From Yponomeuta sedellus (taxonomy: Eukaryota > Arthropoda > Insecta > Lepidoptera > Yponomeutidae): 64,000 nucleotides of DNA. Position 1 is the first letter of the stretch, and every line of letters starts with the position of its first letter. Where the stretch lies: NCBI GenBank assembly GCA_934045075.1, contig OW203722.1:25444726-25508725 (forward strand). The letters run 5' to 3'. The translations under genes were made by a program, and so were the position numbers. Under the pieces are notes generated by a model, which saw only the letters and a list, made by a program, of their open reading frames with translations, did not search any database and was not told the origin of the DNA. This document shows positions 30,219 to 41,385 of this stretch, piece after piece.

Positions 30219-30492
30219 TATCATACTATTTTTTTTATTTTTAATGCACTAACCCGTGCTAAGGACAAATTTAAAAACCCATTTAGAGGCTAAAAATTTC
30301 ACCCATGCCGGGATTCAACCCCGCAATCTCTGGCTATCCGTGCCAGCGCTCTACCAAATGAGCCAATGGGCGACTCACCGGCATCAGTGAAATGTCGAAC
30401 CTCTTTACTCTATTCTCTGTATTACGTACAGAGAATAGTGTAAAGAGGTTCGAAATTTCTATATTACGTACAGAGAATAAAAAAATAGTATA
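30219..30492 (-). mobile_element. Fold-back tRNA SINE with symmetric ends
   Basis: Minus-strand head (CAATGGGCGACTCACCGGCA on plus), then a palindromic joint CTCTGTATTACGTACAGAG and a partial plus-strand repeat of the leader. Both outer ends carry the A/T-rich ACTATTTTTT or AAAAAAATAGT stretch. No clear target duplication. Confidence 0.7.
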
Positions 30493-30524
30493 ATCATGTG
30501 GGTACAGTGATATCGTTCCGATGT

Positions 30525-30757
30525 AAAACCTAACTGCAAAGTAGGTAGTCGGGGCTGTAAGTGATTCAATTTGCTTAAGTCAGATGTCGCTGCCTGTACG
30601 GAATACAGAGAATAGTGTAAAGAGGTTCGAAATTTCACTGATGCCGGTGAGTCGCCCATTGGCTCAATTGGTAGAGCGCTGGCACGGATAGCCAGAGGTT
30701 GCGGGTTCGAATCCCAGCATGGGTGAAATGTTTAGCCTCTAAATAGGTTTTTTTTAA
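30525..30757 (+). mobile_element. Fold-back tRNA SINE, long-leader subtype
   Basis: GCAAAGTAGGTAGTCGGGGC starts the leader. Next come TGATTCAATTTGCTTAAGTC, the AGAGAATAGTGTAAAGAGG block, a head with good A and B boxes (TGGCTCAATTGGTAGAGCG, GGGTTCGAATCCC) and the TAGCCTCTAAATAGG end. Confidence 0.75.
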
Positions 30758-30774
30758 GGCTACGTTTTACTTTG

Positions 30775-31022
30775 CTGTTTGGTGTCGGCCTAGAGAATAG
30801 CACCAACCCAAATTCTTCCCGCGGGTGTCGTAAAAGGCGACTAAGGGACACAAACCGGAGGGTGGGCAGTAGCGCCCCCTGCAGTACAATTCCAACGAAC
30901 TGCGATCCCCGACCCACATTCCCAGCGTGGGGATTATGGGCATTACCTCCTATGATAGCACAACGTGGCGCTCTTTGGGAGGGCCATGTCCAGCAGTGGA
31001 CTAGTATAGCCTAACGACGACG
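30775..31022 (+). mobile_element. SINE with RTE-like tail, full length
   Basis: From GGTGTCGGCCTAGAGAATAG to AGTGGACTAGTATAGCC then ACGACGACG. The middle has CAGTAGCGCCCCCTGCAG and CCCAGCGTGGGGATTATGGG. Confidence 0.75.
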
Positions 31023-31164
31023 TTTTACTGCGGGAAGATATTCTTATTCCCATGGGAAAATCGCTAAACGGTGGTTAACACCGCGGGCATAGCTAGTAAA
31101 TAAATATTTTCTATTTCGCTCTTATTTTCTATACGCTCCACGTCATGTCAAAGTACAATGTAGT

Positions 31165-31440
31165 CTATATATGTCCCACTGCAGGCACAGGCCTTCTCTC
31201 AGAAAGAGAGAGTATGAGCTGGTTTATGACGCATGCCCACCGCGGACTTTCAATTTTAAGCGCTGAGGTAGTTGAACACCTCAGAAATTCTGATTTCCTC
31301 ACGATGCTTTTTTTCCATCGTCAGGGAGTTGTATTACCTCTATTACTGCACAAGTGTACGAAACTTAGAAAACCAATTGGTACATGCCGGGATTCCAATC
31401 CAGGACTTCCCGATTGAGAAACCAGTACCACCGAGAAAAA
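31165..31440 (-). mobile_element. tRNA-derived SINE
   Basis: On the minus strand, CGGTGGTACTGGTTTCTCAA and TCCTGGATTGGAATCCCGGC form the end of a tRNA-like head with B box. The body runs through CATCGTGAGGAAATCAG and GGTGGGCATGCG to a CCTGTGCCTGCAGTGGGAC tail. Confidence 0.55.
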
Positions 31441-31589
31441 CATACTTAATATTTGAAAATTTACGTTGAAACATCCTCTTAGTAATTAGCCCAACTGGAC
31501 GAAGAAAATAAATTACTTGCTTGTATTAAGCGATAAACTTAAAAATACAATTTAGTAGTTCATCAAAATCTACATAAACATAATATAAC

Positions 31590-31700
31590 CTTCCTCGCCT
31601 GTATCCCAAAAGGGTAGGCAGAGACCAGGGACTGCCAGTTGCCATGATCCTGACAGATCACCTTCGCTTCATCAACGTAGTCCGAGTACATTTTATCTTC
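31590..31700 (-). pseudogene. LINE C-terminal fragment (SAYP family)
   Basis: The minus strand carries GATGAAGCGAAGGTGATCTG, then GTCAGGATCATGGCAACTGG and TCTGCCTACCCTTTTGGG, the terminal codons of the LINE seen at 39003-39360 and 60325-60450. Confidence 0.5.
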
Positions 31701-32099
31701 GCCGTTGCTAACAAAATCATTAAACATTCAGCAAAAGCAAACGCAGATATAATTGACGATCAATCACCTGCACCGAAATTTCAAAACTCTCCAAAACCAA
31801 CTTGCGCTATGATGCGGCAGACAAACAGGAAGTTCACAAGGGACCAGTGACCTGCCTTCTCCCGCCATCGAAGAGTTTTGGCCCAGTTTTGGCCCATTAA
31901 TCACTTTACAGTACTACACATCATAAAAGTCCTTTCGGGAATCTACGTTCGCGCAGACTAGGAAGAAGTGTAACGAAAGTACCCGAAGCTATAAGTACAT
32001 TCAGCATGATCTTTAACCGATACCGTTAAGGTGCAGAATTGATTGCCGCAGCAGTAGCGCTACCTATTTCGCTCACGCTAATATTGCCAAACTAAAAGT

Positions 32100-32430
32100 C
32101 ACCTGCATCGATGACGTTGAATCAACCAATAGCAACAAAGGCGCGCGGCCTGTCATAAAATGAAACTATCTGATTGGTCGATCGAACTTGCCGCACATCC
32201 AAAATTTGGTTATCTGCGCAGGTACATCCGCGGGACTTATTTTTTGTGTAGCACTGTACCACTCTATCTGTTCACCTTCACTGATTGTTGTAGATAGGAG
32301 CGTGTCGGGTTGTTTGTTTCAGTTGTCGGGCAGCAGAGTTTCAGTTGGTTTGCGTCGAAGGAAAGTTACTAATGACAACGTACCTACTACACCTTCATCA
32401 GTAGGAAGATTTCACTTTTATGGGGTGAGT
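32100..32430 (+). promoter_or_regulatory. Possible host promoter and first noncoding exon
   Basis: Two opposed CCAAT words lie at about 32124 (CAACCAATAGCAAC) and 32170 (CTGATTGGTCGATC). GC-richer sequence follows, with TCAGTT initiator-like words (TTTCAGTTGTCGGG, TTTCAGTTGGTTTG), then a donor-like TATGGGGTGAGTCAG at about 32420. This is promoter plus 5' exon syntax, but no downstream exon could be linked. Confidence 0.25.
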
Positions 32431-32605
32431 CAGCATAAATTTTATTTATTGACGACAGGTGATTATAACAAAAAAGATAATGTGACGCCCGTCGGTTTAT
32501 TGGGCGGTAATATGAAGCAGATAGTTGATCAATGTGGGATAAATATGTTTAGGATTACGTCTTGTATTTCACGAATATAAATTTATGTAATAAATAGCAT
32601 TGATG

Positions 32606-33384
32606 TGTGAAAATTACTTTGCTAAATCCTTCCAAAAATCCACGAGACGTAAGAGCCGAAACGCGTCGCGCTTTTTCCCATACAAGCATTGGTGTCGGTA
32701 GTGGTGTGTTTGTTATCGACAAGTTTCTCACATTTATTGGTAAATTCTTTTTTATGATAAACTAAAGCTAAAGGACAATATGAACATAATATATCAGACA
32801 GATAGATACAAAATACTAGTTCTAATCTATTACATACATTTACTGTATGGAATCAGGCGTTACTTTGCGGAAATCTATAACAGCATTAAAATGTGAAATT
32901 TACTTTGCTAAATTTCGCCAAAAATCCCACAAGCACCATGCGGTTAGTTAATCCACCGCCCTCCCTTCCACTTTTTCAAGCAAAAGCGAGACACGAACAC
33001 CACCACCGACACCAATACTTGTGTGAGAAATAACGCGACGCGTTTCGCCTCTAACACGAGGCATCATCGGGAATATAGCAAAGTAATTTTTACAGTTTCA
33101 TGCTGTACATTTTTAGTCCGGATTTACTTACGGATGTTGTTATATCGGAACAGTCCGACCAGGTTTCGCTTCGATTCGCAGAGCTTAATCATATTGAGCG
33201 GAGACGGAGCTCGCGTCGTCGGCTGCTCGTCTTACACCTGGTCGGACTCTTCCGATATAACAACACCCGTAAGTAGATCCGGACTAAAAGTCTACAATGT
33301 GTTGTGCTTACAAAAGTTTTAGTTCAAAAAAATTTCATGCTATTATGAATTCCCGCAAAGCAACGCCTGATTTCATACAATATG
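32606..33384. mobile_element. Nest of inverted-repeat elements
   Basis: Three inverted pairs interlock. The outer pair is TGTATGGAATCAGGCGTTAC (about 32848) against AACGCCTGATTTCATACA (about 33363). The inner pair is about 50 bp: GTCCGGATTTACTTACGG (about 33117-33165) against CCGTAAGTAGATCCGGAC (about 33237-33286). The third is GAAACGCGTCGCG (about 32659) against CGCGACGCGTTTC (about 33035). The TTACTTTGCTAAA terminal word occurs in both orientations. Half of the inner pair recurs at 44130-44275. Non-coding. Confidence 0.6.
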
Positions 33385-33683
33385 CGGGTAAGTAAAAAAG
33401 GCTCATTACACGTCATCCATTTAAACTCAACACGAAAATTCAGCTCAGCACTCGGGCAGATTTAAGCATGTCGATTCGACCCGTCCGGTGCTGCAACGCC
33501 CAGTAGCCATAGCTAGTGTTGATGCTCTACCATTAATCAGGGCAGATTCAGCTGCTGTTTTGTTGGCTTAAGGTACCTGCCTGTCGGTACATAGCGCGTC
33601 GTAACGAACGATTCCGATTGAGATGCCGAAACACTGGATGCGGCAGTTAATTTACTGACTGTAGCAATCATTCTCACTGACTT

Positions 33684-33800
33684 GGTATCAAACCTTTGTA
33701 TGTCCCCACTGCTGAGGTCTTGGTCTCCTCCTGCATCGCAGGAAGGTTAGGCCACACTCCACCACGGGGGCCAAGTCCGGGTTGGTGGAGGATTGTAAGA
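33684..33800 (-). mobile_element. 5S-SINE, strongly 5'-truncated, with target duplication
   Basis: 117 bp of the 3' body between CTCACTGACTT repeats (33673-33683 and 33801-33811). The duplication fixes the 3' end of the family at ACATACAAAGGTTTGATACC and shows it moves by 5'-truncating reverse transcription. Confidence 0.8.
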
Positions 33801-34439
33801 CTCACTGACTTAGAGACACAAATTGTTAACCTATGTAACTAAAACTACATTCTTTTCCTTTTTTTGGATAGTCTACCTGGAGATTGCGCTGGTCCTACTT
33901 CACTACTACGATCCCTACTTATAACCTTCGTCCCGTGTATCAATACAATGGCTTGCTTAAATTCAATTATTGATAAACGTAGAATAAGCAAGTCTAGGAT
34001 TATTGATAAGCACAATTTTAAGACAGATAAACGCAATACACAATAAACGGAATAGACAAAACAAAATAAAAGTATAGGTTTAGAATGTAATGTGTCTAAA
34101 TTGCCACAAACTTATCAATTTTGTGCTGAGGGAATGAGCCCTCAGCGCTGATATGAAGGCATTTACTCTTCTTGAAAAACTGGTCTAGTGCGAGTAGTAC
34201 GACTGCGATGTCTGACAGTCTTATTTAAAATAACACTTATCTTTTAAAAGACGGTGAAAATAGTCTGTGGTAGAGATTTCGTAAGGAAAAGACAAAACCA
34301 TAGATTTAATACAACGCAGTAAGGGATTTAATCGGAGTCTTAGAATAAAAGGAGTCTTCAAATATCTTTTATAGTAATTGTATAAGCATATAATATTACT
34401 TTACATATAGGTACTCATAGTACTTTAGTATTTCTAAAT

Positions 34440-34655
34440 GAGTCGCGATACTTATCCATAGGTAAGTCTACCCGAGATCACGGCAACTGTGACGCTGCCG
34501 AAACCTCGGGAATTAGACCCGTTAAATGTCTAACTATTTGAAAGTACTTTAAATTGTAAAACCAAGAGCATCTGCCAACAAACTGTTATGTAGTTTGGCA
34601 GAGACCAACTTCTATATTTTTTTTAATAAACGTCGTCAATCAATCAATCAATACA
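34440..34655 (+). mobile_element. Probable LINE 3' tail with (CAAT)n
   Basis: Has GCTGCCGAAACCTCGGG and AATTAGACCCGTTAAATGTC, and ends AATAAACGTCGTCAATCAATCAATCAATAC: an AATAAA followed by a short-repeat tail. Confidence 0.4.
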
Positions 34656-34707
34656 GATTTAATTCAACTTAATAAGTACAAACAGTTATAGTGCAGACAA
34701 ACTTTTA

Positions 34708-34920
34708 TTAATAAGGCTGCATTGGGCTGCAGACCGGTTTAGCTGCGATAACTTGGTAATCTTCTGTAAGGGACCCTAGAACGTGAAACACAAATGCCTC
34801 ATCCATCCAAGTTGCACTCCGCGTCTCTCCGCCGTCCAGTCTATCGGATCGGACGGTGTTTGCAGAGGGCACAGCGATAAGAGCAACACAAACAGCGCAG
34901 AATGACCCGCCCCGCTCCAC
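34708..34920 (-). CDS. Small hypothetical ORF with poly(A) signal at its stop
   Basis: 70 codons from an ATG, starting MERGGSFCAVCVALIAVPSA and ending VCSPMQPY. The TAA stop is followed at once by an AATAAA (TTATTAATAAAAG). Weakly hydrophobic N-terminus, four Cys. No family recognised. It could be a short exon or a LINE scrap. Confidence 0.2.
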   Translation of the reverse strand: MERGGSFCAVCVALIAVPSANTVRSDRLDGGETRSATWMDEAFVFHVLGSLTEDYQVIAAKPVCSPMQPY

Positions 34921-35033
34921 GCTGAATGGACCAACATATTGACAGATTACTGCTAAATCAACCGGAGGTATGGCTGTGCCTGATGTCTTAACCTGATTTT
35001 GACTCGCTGAGAACGCTGAGCTCGCTGAGTCCC

Positions 35034-35095
35034 GCCATGGGTGGAATTTTTACCCGTGCCCCAGCCGTGGGGACATACAAGGGTTGATAGCGATG
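35034..35095 (+). mobile_element. Chimeric SINE scrap
   Basis: GCCATGGGTGGAATTTTTA (fold-back SINE, after the B box) joins directly to CCCGTGCCCCAGCCGTGGGG ACATACAAGGG (5S-SINE tail). Two families are fused in ~60 bp. Confidence 0.6.
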
Positions 35096-35397
35096 CAAGA
35101 CAAGGTCTTCTCCCAAGACGAGATAATATAGACGTAGTCACCCGTGCTGACTTTGAATTGACAGCAAAGTACGAGAATAACGCGTTACTTCAGGTTTTAT
35201 TACAATATTTTCCTCTATCTTCAAGTAAAATAATAAGTTACCCCCATACCTGTGGCATTTATTTTTATTCATTTTATTATTTAATTAGGTCTATTATCAG
35301 CATACACATCCCTACGTGCTAACAATTCATATGTCGTTATGTTGAACTAGATTAATAAATAATTATAGATAAACACAGCATGTGTAATATAAGTTGA

Positions 35398-35605
35398 TGA
35401 CATCTGTAGCGTAACGGTAGTGCATCTACCTGCCATGCAAGAGGTCCCGGGTTCGAATCCCGGCTGGGAACAAAAAAAAACCCCAGGTCTTGGATGTTTA
35501 CATGTTTGTGATGTCGTTGTTTCTGGTTCCCACGACACAGGGTATCCTAGTGTGGGGCCAGAAGCAATGTATGTGCCTGTATGTAAATGTTATGTTATGT
35601 TATGT
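35398..35605 (+). mobile_element. tRNA-Gly-like SINE, intact copy
   Basis: Head GACATCTGTAGCGTAACGGT, CTACCTGCCATGCAAGAGG (GCC at the anticodon position), CCGGGTTCGAATCCCGG. Body CCCAGGTCTTGGATG to GTATGTAAATG, and an (ATGTT)n tail. The head resembles tRNA-Gly(GCC) in its arms, but the acceptor stem does not close, so it is a SINE and not a gene. Confidence 0.8.
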
Positions 35606-37448
35606 TAAGTAGATATCTACTTACCTACAGCTTGATATTAATTATAAGTTCCTACAGTCTAATAACAATAATGTTGCTTATGTGCTTGACAGCAAATTAT
35701 TCAATATTCAATATTGTGTTTTCCTAAGTTATGTAGTAAAGATAGACAAAAAATGGGCCATAAAAATAACATTATCAATATTACGTGAATCACACCGCAA
35801 ATTCCCGAACGTTAACGCGTTACTGCGATATTCGAAATGCATAAAAAATATGCACATAATTTCTGCACGTATGATGTAATCGAAACAAACACAGAACCGT
35901 TACAGCCTTCAATAGGCTGTCAATTCGGTTCAAGAAAGCGAGATTTATGTATCGTATAACGAATACATTATCCGTTCTATCCGACCGTGAATTACTGGGG
36001 ATCCGATTTCAATATAAATCCTCTTATGTGCTTATGAGATCTTGAGTTATTGGCGATAGTTCATGACTAGGGCTATTGTTGTTGCTTTTTTCTTTTCTCT
36101 GTTTGATTTGTAGTGAACGCGCACTTCACCGATATGGAGGGCGAGTTTCTAAAATGCATAGTAGGTAGTTCAATAGTCCGTAGTTAATATTAGTCCCATA
36201 ATGGTCATTTAATTCACCCTATCGTACTAAACTGGTAGTAACCAATCCCATTGCAATGGTTTAACCCGTGCTACTGAACCCGGCGCCTCGTGCGATTCGA
36301 TCTTCTTCGCGAGAGATGCCTATTTAATTTGCACGGGTTATACCCTTAGAATGACATTATACTGCCATTGCTTTGTAGACCACCAATAATAATATTGGCC
36401 TTTTTGCATCTACTTAATGAGATGATTTATACAGCGTCCAGTGGTATATTCACTCACACTAGATGGGTGAAGGGACCACTCCGACGCTGTCACTACAGAG
36501 TCGGTGACATGGTAAAACCATGTCCCAGACTACCAAATTGAGGCAAATAACAACCATTGTCGTGTTTATGTCATTATATTGAAAAACTATGTAAGTATTA
36601 GAGTCTAGAGCCTGAAAGCATCGAATATTTTTTTTATATTAGCTGTCCTGGCAAACTTTGTACCGGAACAGATGTTTGTTATAGGTGATGTGTTTGGCTC
36701 GTGTGTTCCCTCATAACTTCCTAACCCATCGTTCGATGTTGATAAATAAGATCTCAATCAATTCGTCGCTTTTACGCAAGTAGCATAGACTATATGGAAA
36801 CGGCATACAGCATGGCACGGTATACCAAAGAAAATTAGTAATCAAATACAAGACATAAATATATAGATAGAATAGACATAAAATCAAAAGCTGGAATAAT
36901 AAAATAAACCCTCTTATTAAGCATTTACCAATAAGTCGGCGGGCCTAAGTTCAACAATGTAGTAGTGGACCTCCAGAAGTCGGGTTGTGGTAATTTATTT
37001 CCCGGTCTTTTCATTTTAAATTACTTGAGAGTGCGACTTATTTTTTTTGGGAAACATGTACATCATTTTATGTAGAATACAACTACTCATGTGAGTACTC
37101 ACTGTAGATTGCTGATACTAAGCCCATCAGACAAGATTATTGCAAGTAACTACTATAGAAATGCAAGCTTACCGAGAGTGTTTATTAAGCTCTCGAAGCT
37201 AACAGATACGCTAAAGGCAAAGAAATGGCCTCTGACATTTAATCCCGATCCGATATTCATGCGACCATCCGAGTCCCACTTTTGAACCTTTGGAATACCC
37301 TTATCGCAAAGACATAGAGTTGAAATTTGAACTTTAAATATACAGTACGCAAGACAGAGCCCTCCTCCGCTCTGATGGTGTTTCGATGTAATCTAAGCCA
37401 TTTACCCATCGTCACTAGTCACTGTGAAGCTTGAGATTTATACAGCAA
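35606..37448. other. No gene; dispersed-repeat scraps
   Basis: Contains the 12885-type dispersed repeat at about 36405-36505. A GCTGTCCTGGCAAACTTTG segment (about 36653-36735) looks like another interspersed repeat. The rest is AT-rich and unique-looking. Confidence 0.4.
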
Positions 37449-37796
37449 CTAGCTTTTGCCCGCGACTCCGTCCGCGTAGACTTTAGTTTTTGCAACCCCG
37501 TACACTCCCTTAAGGGTAAAATAAACAAAAAACGGCAAAACACATGTTCAATCTATTGTGTCGAAGAGTATTTTTAAGTTTAAAGAAAATTAGACAACAT
37601 TCTATATACCTCTCATACAAATTTTGGCAACCTTTTACGCCCCTTCAGGTGTTGAATTAAAAAAAAAAGTCTTAAACCTTGCCTACATTATATATAGACA
37701 CTCTGTGCAAAATTTCAGCTTCCTAGGTCTAACGGCTTGAGCTGGGCGTTGATCAGTGAGTCAAACAGTCAGGACTTTGAATTTTATTTATATAGA
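37449..37796 (-). mobile_element. Non-autonomous Helitron
   Basis: On the minus strand it starts TCTATATAAATAAAATTC after A and ends with the hairpin CGCGGACGGAGTCGCG, then GGCAAAAGCTAG before T. These are the 5' TC, 3' hairpin and CTAG of Helitrons, with A^T insertion. 348 bp, no Rep/helicase coding. Confidence 0.8.
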
Positions 37797-38011
37797 TAAA
37801 TAGATCTCCAGTGATGTTACGCAAACACGAAATAGTACTAATTAAAGTAAAAGTTTATTTCTCACCATAAAGAGCAACATTCAGGCGGGGTTTTATAAGC
37901 CTTGAGGGCTTTACAAAATCACTTAAAGGCTAATGGTACATTTATCAATTCAACCATTGAATTTTAAATTCAATGATTCAACTAATTGCCAAACTAGGTG
38001 GTTCTGTATTT

Positions 38012-38079
38012 TTAAAAACCTTTATTTTTTTGAATTTGTCCTTAGCACGGGTTAGTGCATTAAAAATAAAAAATAGTAT
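38012..38079 (-). mobile_element. Fold-back SINE, minimal headless copy
   Basis: 68 bp between GGTTCTGTATTT (38000-38011) and GGTCCTGTATTT (38080-38091). Only the outer parts remain: TTAAAAACC at one end and CCTTAGCACGGGTTAGTGC with an A-rich stretch at the other. Confidence 0.7.
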
Positions 38080-38649
38080 GGTCCTGTATTTTGACAATTA
38101 GTTTGTTTTATACTTAATGTACAGATCAATTTTTGACATTATTAATTTAAGTAGGTATTGTGCGGCTCAAGTACACGGATGCATTGGTGAATATGGTTTG
38201 TTATTACTTAATTGTATATGAATGTGTGTGTGTGTGTGTGTGTATGTGAATGTGTAAGTAGCAGCACAATGAGTAGAGTGCTGTAAGAATATAATAATAA
38301 TTTTATTTAAGTAGATTCTCTGTCTCGTCATAAGACAAATCCTGTAAATAATTGATTATTGATCGTCATACAATTGTGTTGAGCAGACGAGTTTCCAGAC
38401 GAACGAGTATGGTTTGGAGCGTACCAAATCCGCTGTCCGGGCGGTACCCAGTTCGATCGTCCATTAATAGTTTTAGGGCTACGTTCGCGGCAGTGTGTGG
38501 CAAATCTTATTTAGAGTGTAACAAAGTTATGACATTAATCCGAAGGTGTTTTACTTGTCAATGGTTTCCCCGTAGTAAAATAATATAAAATTAATAAAAT
38601 AACATAAAATAATTTCTGGTTTTGTTGTTAAAGTAATTAGGTTTTACCT

Positions 38650-38659
38650 TATAAATACA

Positions 38660-38690
<31 letters not shown>

Positions 38691-38793
38691 CATACATACA
38701 TACATACATACATACATACATACATACATACATACATACATACATACATACATACATACATACATACATACATACATACATACATACATACAT
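38650..38793. repeat. (CATA)n microsatellite
   Basis: About 140 bp of uninterrupted tetranucleotide. It is the amplified 3' tail, (TATG)n on the minus strand, of the LINE fragment at 39003-39360; a SINE later inserted between them. Confidence 0.9.
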
Positions 38794-39000
38794 AACCGTT
38801 GGTGCCGGCTGTCATATAATGGCAGTCGTTAAGCCATGTCAGAGGCCTTATGGGCGGCTTGATAACTTCTGACAGTAAGGCCCGCCACTGTCTTACAATT
38901 CCACCAACCCGGACTTGGCCCCCGTGGTGGAGTATGGCCTAATCTTTCTGCGATGCAGGAAGAGACACGTGCCCCAGCAGTGGGGAAATGCAAGGGTTGA
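38794..39000 (+). mobile_element. 5S-SINE, 5'-truncated, inserted in a LINE tail
   Basis: Starts AACCGTTGGTGCCGGCTGTC and ends AAATGCAAGGGTTGA. The microsatellite tail lies on one side and the LINE end (ATACATAACCTCACCC) on the other. Confidence 0.8.
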
Positions 39001-39002
39001 CG

Positions 39003-39360
39003 CAATACATAACCTCACCCGTGTATCCTAGAGGGGTAAGCGGAGACCTGGGACTTTCACTTGCCACGATCCTGACAGATAGCCTTCGCTTCATCAACGT
39101 TCCTAAGTCGTTGTGTGCACGCACAACGGTTCCGGGTACTTTTTATCTTCCCCTTTGCCAATACATCCCCTATTTGGTCAATGTATCGTCCACCTGGGGC
39201 GTCCCTTACCAGCCCTTCCACTAACATTCGCAATAAATATTTGTTTCGTCAATCTTTCTTCCTACATCCTCTCCACATGTCCAAACCAACTCAACATTCC
39301 TTTCTCAATTCTAATTACTACAATCCTCTTTCAGTCCACAACGTTCTCTAATCAGACTAT
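39003..39360 (-). pseudogene. LINE C-terminus (RWFGHVERM..SAYP family), degenerate
   Basis: Minus-strand pieces in shifting frames give IRERCGLKED, ERNVELVW, KIDETNIYCE and, near the end, DEAKAICQDRG and VSAYPSR, matching a LINE reverse-transcriptase C-terminus. Several frameshifts and stops. The 3' end runs into (TATG)n. Confidence 0.6.
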
Positions 39361-39776
39361 TGCGTATGCTGACATTCAAAGTAACACTACACACAGTACA
39401 TACCTTAACATACTACATACCTTACTTCTATACTACACATAACTTATAAATAATCGCGATTAAAAACATTTAATATATAACTATGTACCAGCATCAAGAC
39501 ATTAAAAAATACTAGACCAACTCACCATATTAAACTCATATTACAAAGTATATTAGTTTGTGGTTCAGGCACCATGTATCATTGTTATATTCATATCAAT
39601 AAGAGCATCCCTTATGTATAAATTTATGTTTATAAATCATTGAAGTTTTCCTGTATTTGTATGCGTAACATTGACGAACTACGTCAAGTTATCGAATACA
39701 CTTGACGTCGCTTGTCACACAAAAAATCCGTTTTTTTGCATAAACTCTAATCATAAATTTATAACATAACAGAAAC

Positions 39777-39860
39777 TCCCGTATATATCCTAGGAAGGAT
39801 CGCAGAGATCAGGGACTGCCATTTGCCATGCTACTGACAGATCATATTTGCTTCATAAAT
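39777..39860 (-). mobile_element. LINE 3' end scrap (SAYP family)
   Basis: AGGGACTGCCATTTGCCATG and TGACAGATCATATTTGCTTC match the terminal segment of the LINE at 39003, heavily diverged. Confidence 0.4.
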
Positions 39861-39890
39861 TCAATAAATTCCTAAATTCTGATATCTTAA

Positions 39891-40072
39891 CATATTTTTT
39901 CCCTGCATTTAATTTTGATTTTATGGACACAGAGTAAAAGTAACTCATAGAGATATAAATATCTATAAATGCATAATATACAAAATATTCATCGCTCTAT
40001 ATTTATATCTCTATCTGTTACTTTTACTCTCTGTCCATATAGTCAAAATTAAATGTAGGGAAGAAAAATATA
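39891..40072. mobile_element. MITE with ~70-bp terminal inverted repeats
   Basis: CCCTGCATTTAATTTTGA, GGACACAGAGTAAAAGTAAC and GAGATATAAATA at the left are mirrored by TATTTATATCTC, GTTACTTTTACTCTCTGTCC and TCAAAATTAAATGTAGGG at the right. The arms are clearly alike but imperfect. The loop is about 40 AT-rich bases. Confidence 0.7.
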
Positions 40073-40861
40073 GTAAGCATTTTCTGTAATTGCAGGCGCT
40101 TAAGACCCGATGTAACAAAGTAACTTCAACCCTCAACTTTGTCCTCAAGGGTCCTCGAGATAATATAAAGCGTCACACGTAACGCGATGTGACGTGTTAG
40201 AAAAATGACGCATCAAAAACTGAAAGATGACTCTAAAACTATTTCGATTTATCAACCCTTCCCAGTCGAGCATGACGCAAGTACTTACAGGTACTGACGC
40301 GTGCAAAACACTTATCATAATAAATCTTGAAATAAAATTCAACTGGCCCAAAAATGTCTTTATTTAAAAAGAGAATCCTTTATTGTACATAAAAAAAGTA
40401 AATTATATTACCTACATCAATACTTTAAAGAAATACCGACTTGGTTGAATTTGGTGTAGAGATATACTCGTATGTTACACGAATGCAATCGTGCATTGGT
40501 TGCTTTTAAGGTTGAATGTAGGTATTGCATAATGAACTACTGTTCACTGTACATTTTCATTGTAATCTCTGTGTAAAGTAAGAATTGTTTTATAACCTAT
40601 GCCCGCGGCTATCTACACGTGAAATTTTACGATAATTTACACTGATCCCTATCCTATGGGTCCGTTACAAATAATGTCGAAAATTTGTGTTTTAATTAGA
40701 CGAGCTGTATTGTCAATTATCGCCTACATCTAAAGTTGGTAAAGATTGTACAAAAGAAGCTTTTGTTAAATTTCAAGATCAAATATCAACAGATCACCAT
40801 GCGTGCTAACTGCGTATAGGCGATAAATTGTATGATCCCTCCAATGTAGCAAATATCAGAA

Positions 40862-41385
40862 AAAACCGGCCAAGTGCGAGTCAGACTCGCGCACCGAGGG
40901 TTCCGTACAAACCTGTATTATAGACCTGAGTATTTGGTATGAATTTCAATTTAATACCTCTACGCGTTTATGAGGAAATGGGTAGTAAGTTTAAAATTAT
41001 TAAAAAAATATCTATTATGTGATGTAACTAAAAATTTATGGTTTTCGTAATTTTTCCTTTATCTATGCTATAAGACGTTGCTTCGTACCAAATTTCAAGA
41101 TTCTGAGTTCACGGGAAGCACCCTGTAGGTTTTGATTTCCTTGCAAGTGTCGAAAATTTGCGGCATAAACGGCTGTATCTTTTGATTGCGTTGGCTTAGA
41201 AGTTTGATTTTTTCACAGCTTCAAGGGACAGTAGACCTGAGTAATTGATATAAATTTCAGCTTCATACCTCCACGCGTTCCTGAGAAAAAGGGTCTTGAC
41301 AGACGGACGGACGGACAGACGGACAACAAAGTGATCCTATAAGGGTTCCGTTTTTTCCTTTTGAGGTACGGAACCCTAAAAACGT
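40862..41385. mobile_element. Lepidopteran dispersed element (GGCCAAGTGCGAGT type)
   Basis: Begins AAAACCGGCCAAGTGCGAGT and CGCACCGAGGGTTCCGTAC. It ends with GACGGACGGACGGACAGACG and AGGTACGGAACCCTAAAAAC, so GGGTTCCGTAC is inverted at the two ends. Non-coding. It is a very common repeat in Lepidoptera; its class is uncertain. Confidence 0.65.

Noticed and set aside
32188..32580. 130-codon plus-strand frame at 32188
   Set aside because: It starts without an ATG and crosses a donor-like GTGAGT; the region is better read as possible promoter and untranslated exon, and even that is weak.
35398..35470. Possible functional tRNA-Gly gene
   Set aside because: The acceptor stem does not close, and the same head with the same 3' body recurs at 1917 and 59658.
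38650..38793. CRISPR-like or satellite array
   Set aside because: Four-base unit without spacers; a plain microsatellite in a eukaryotic context.
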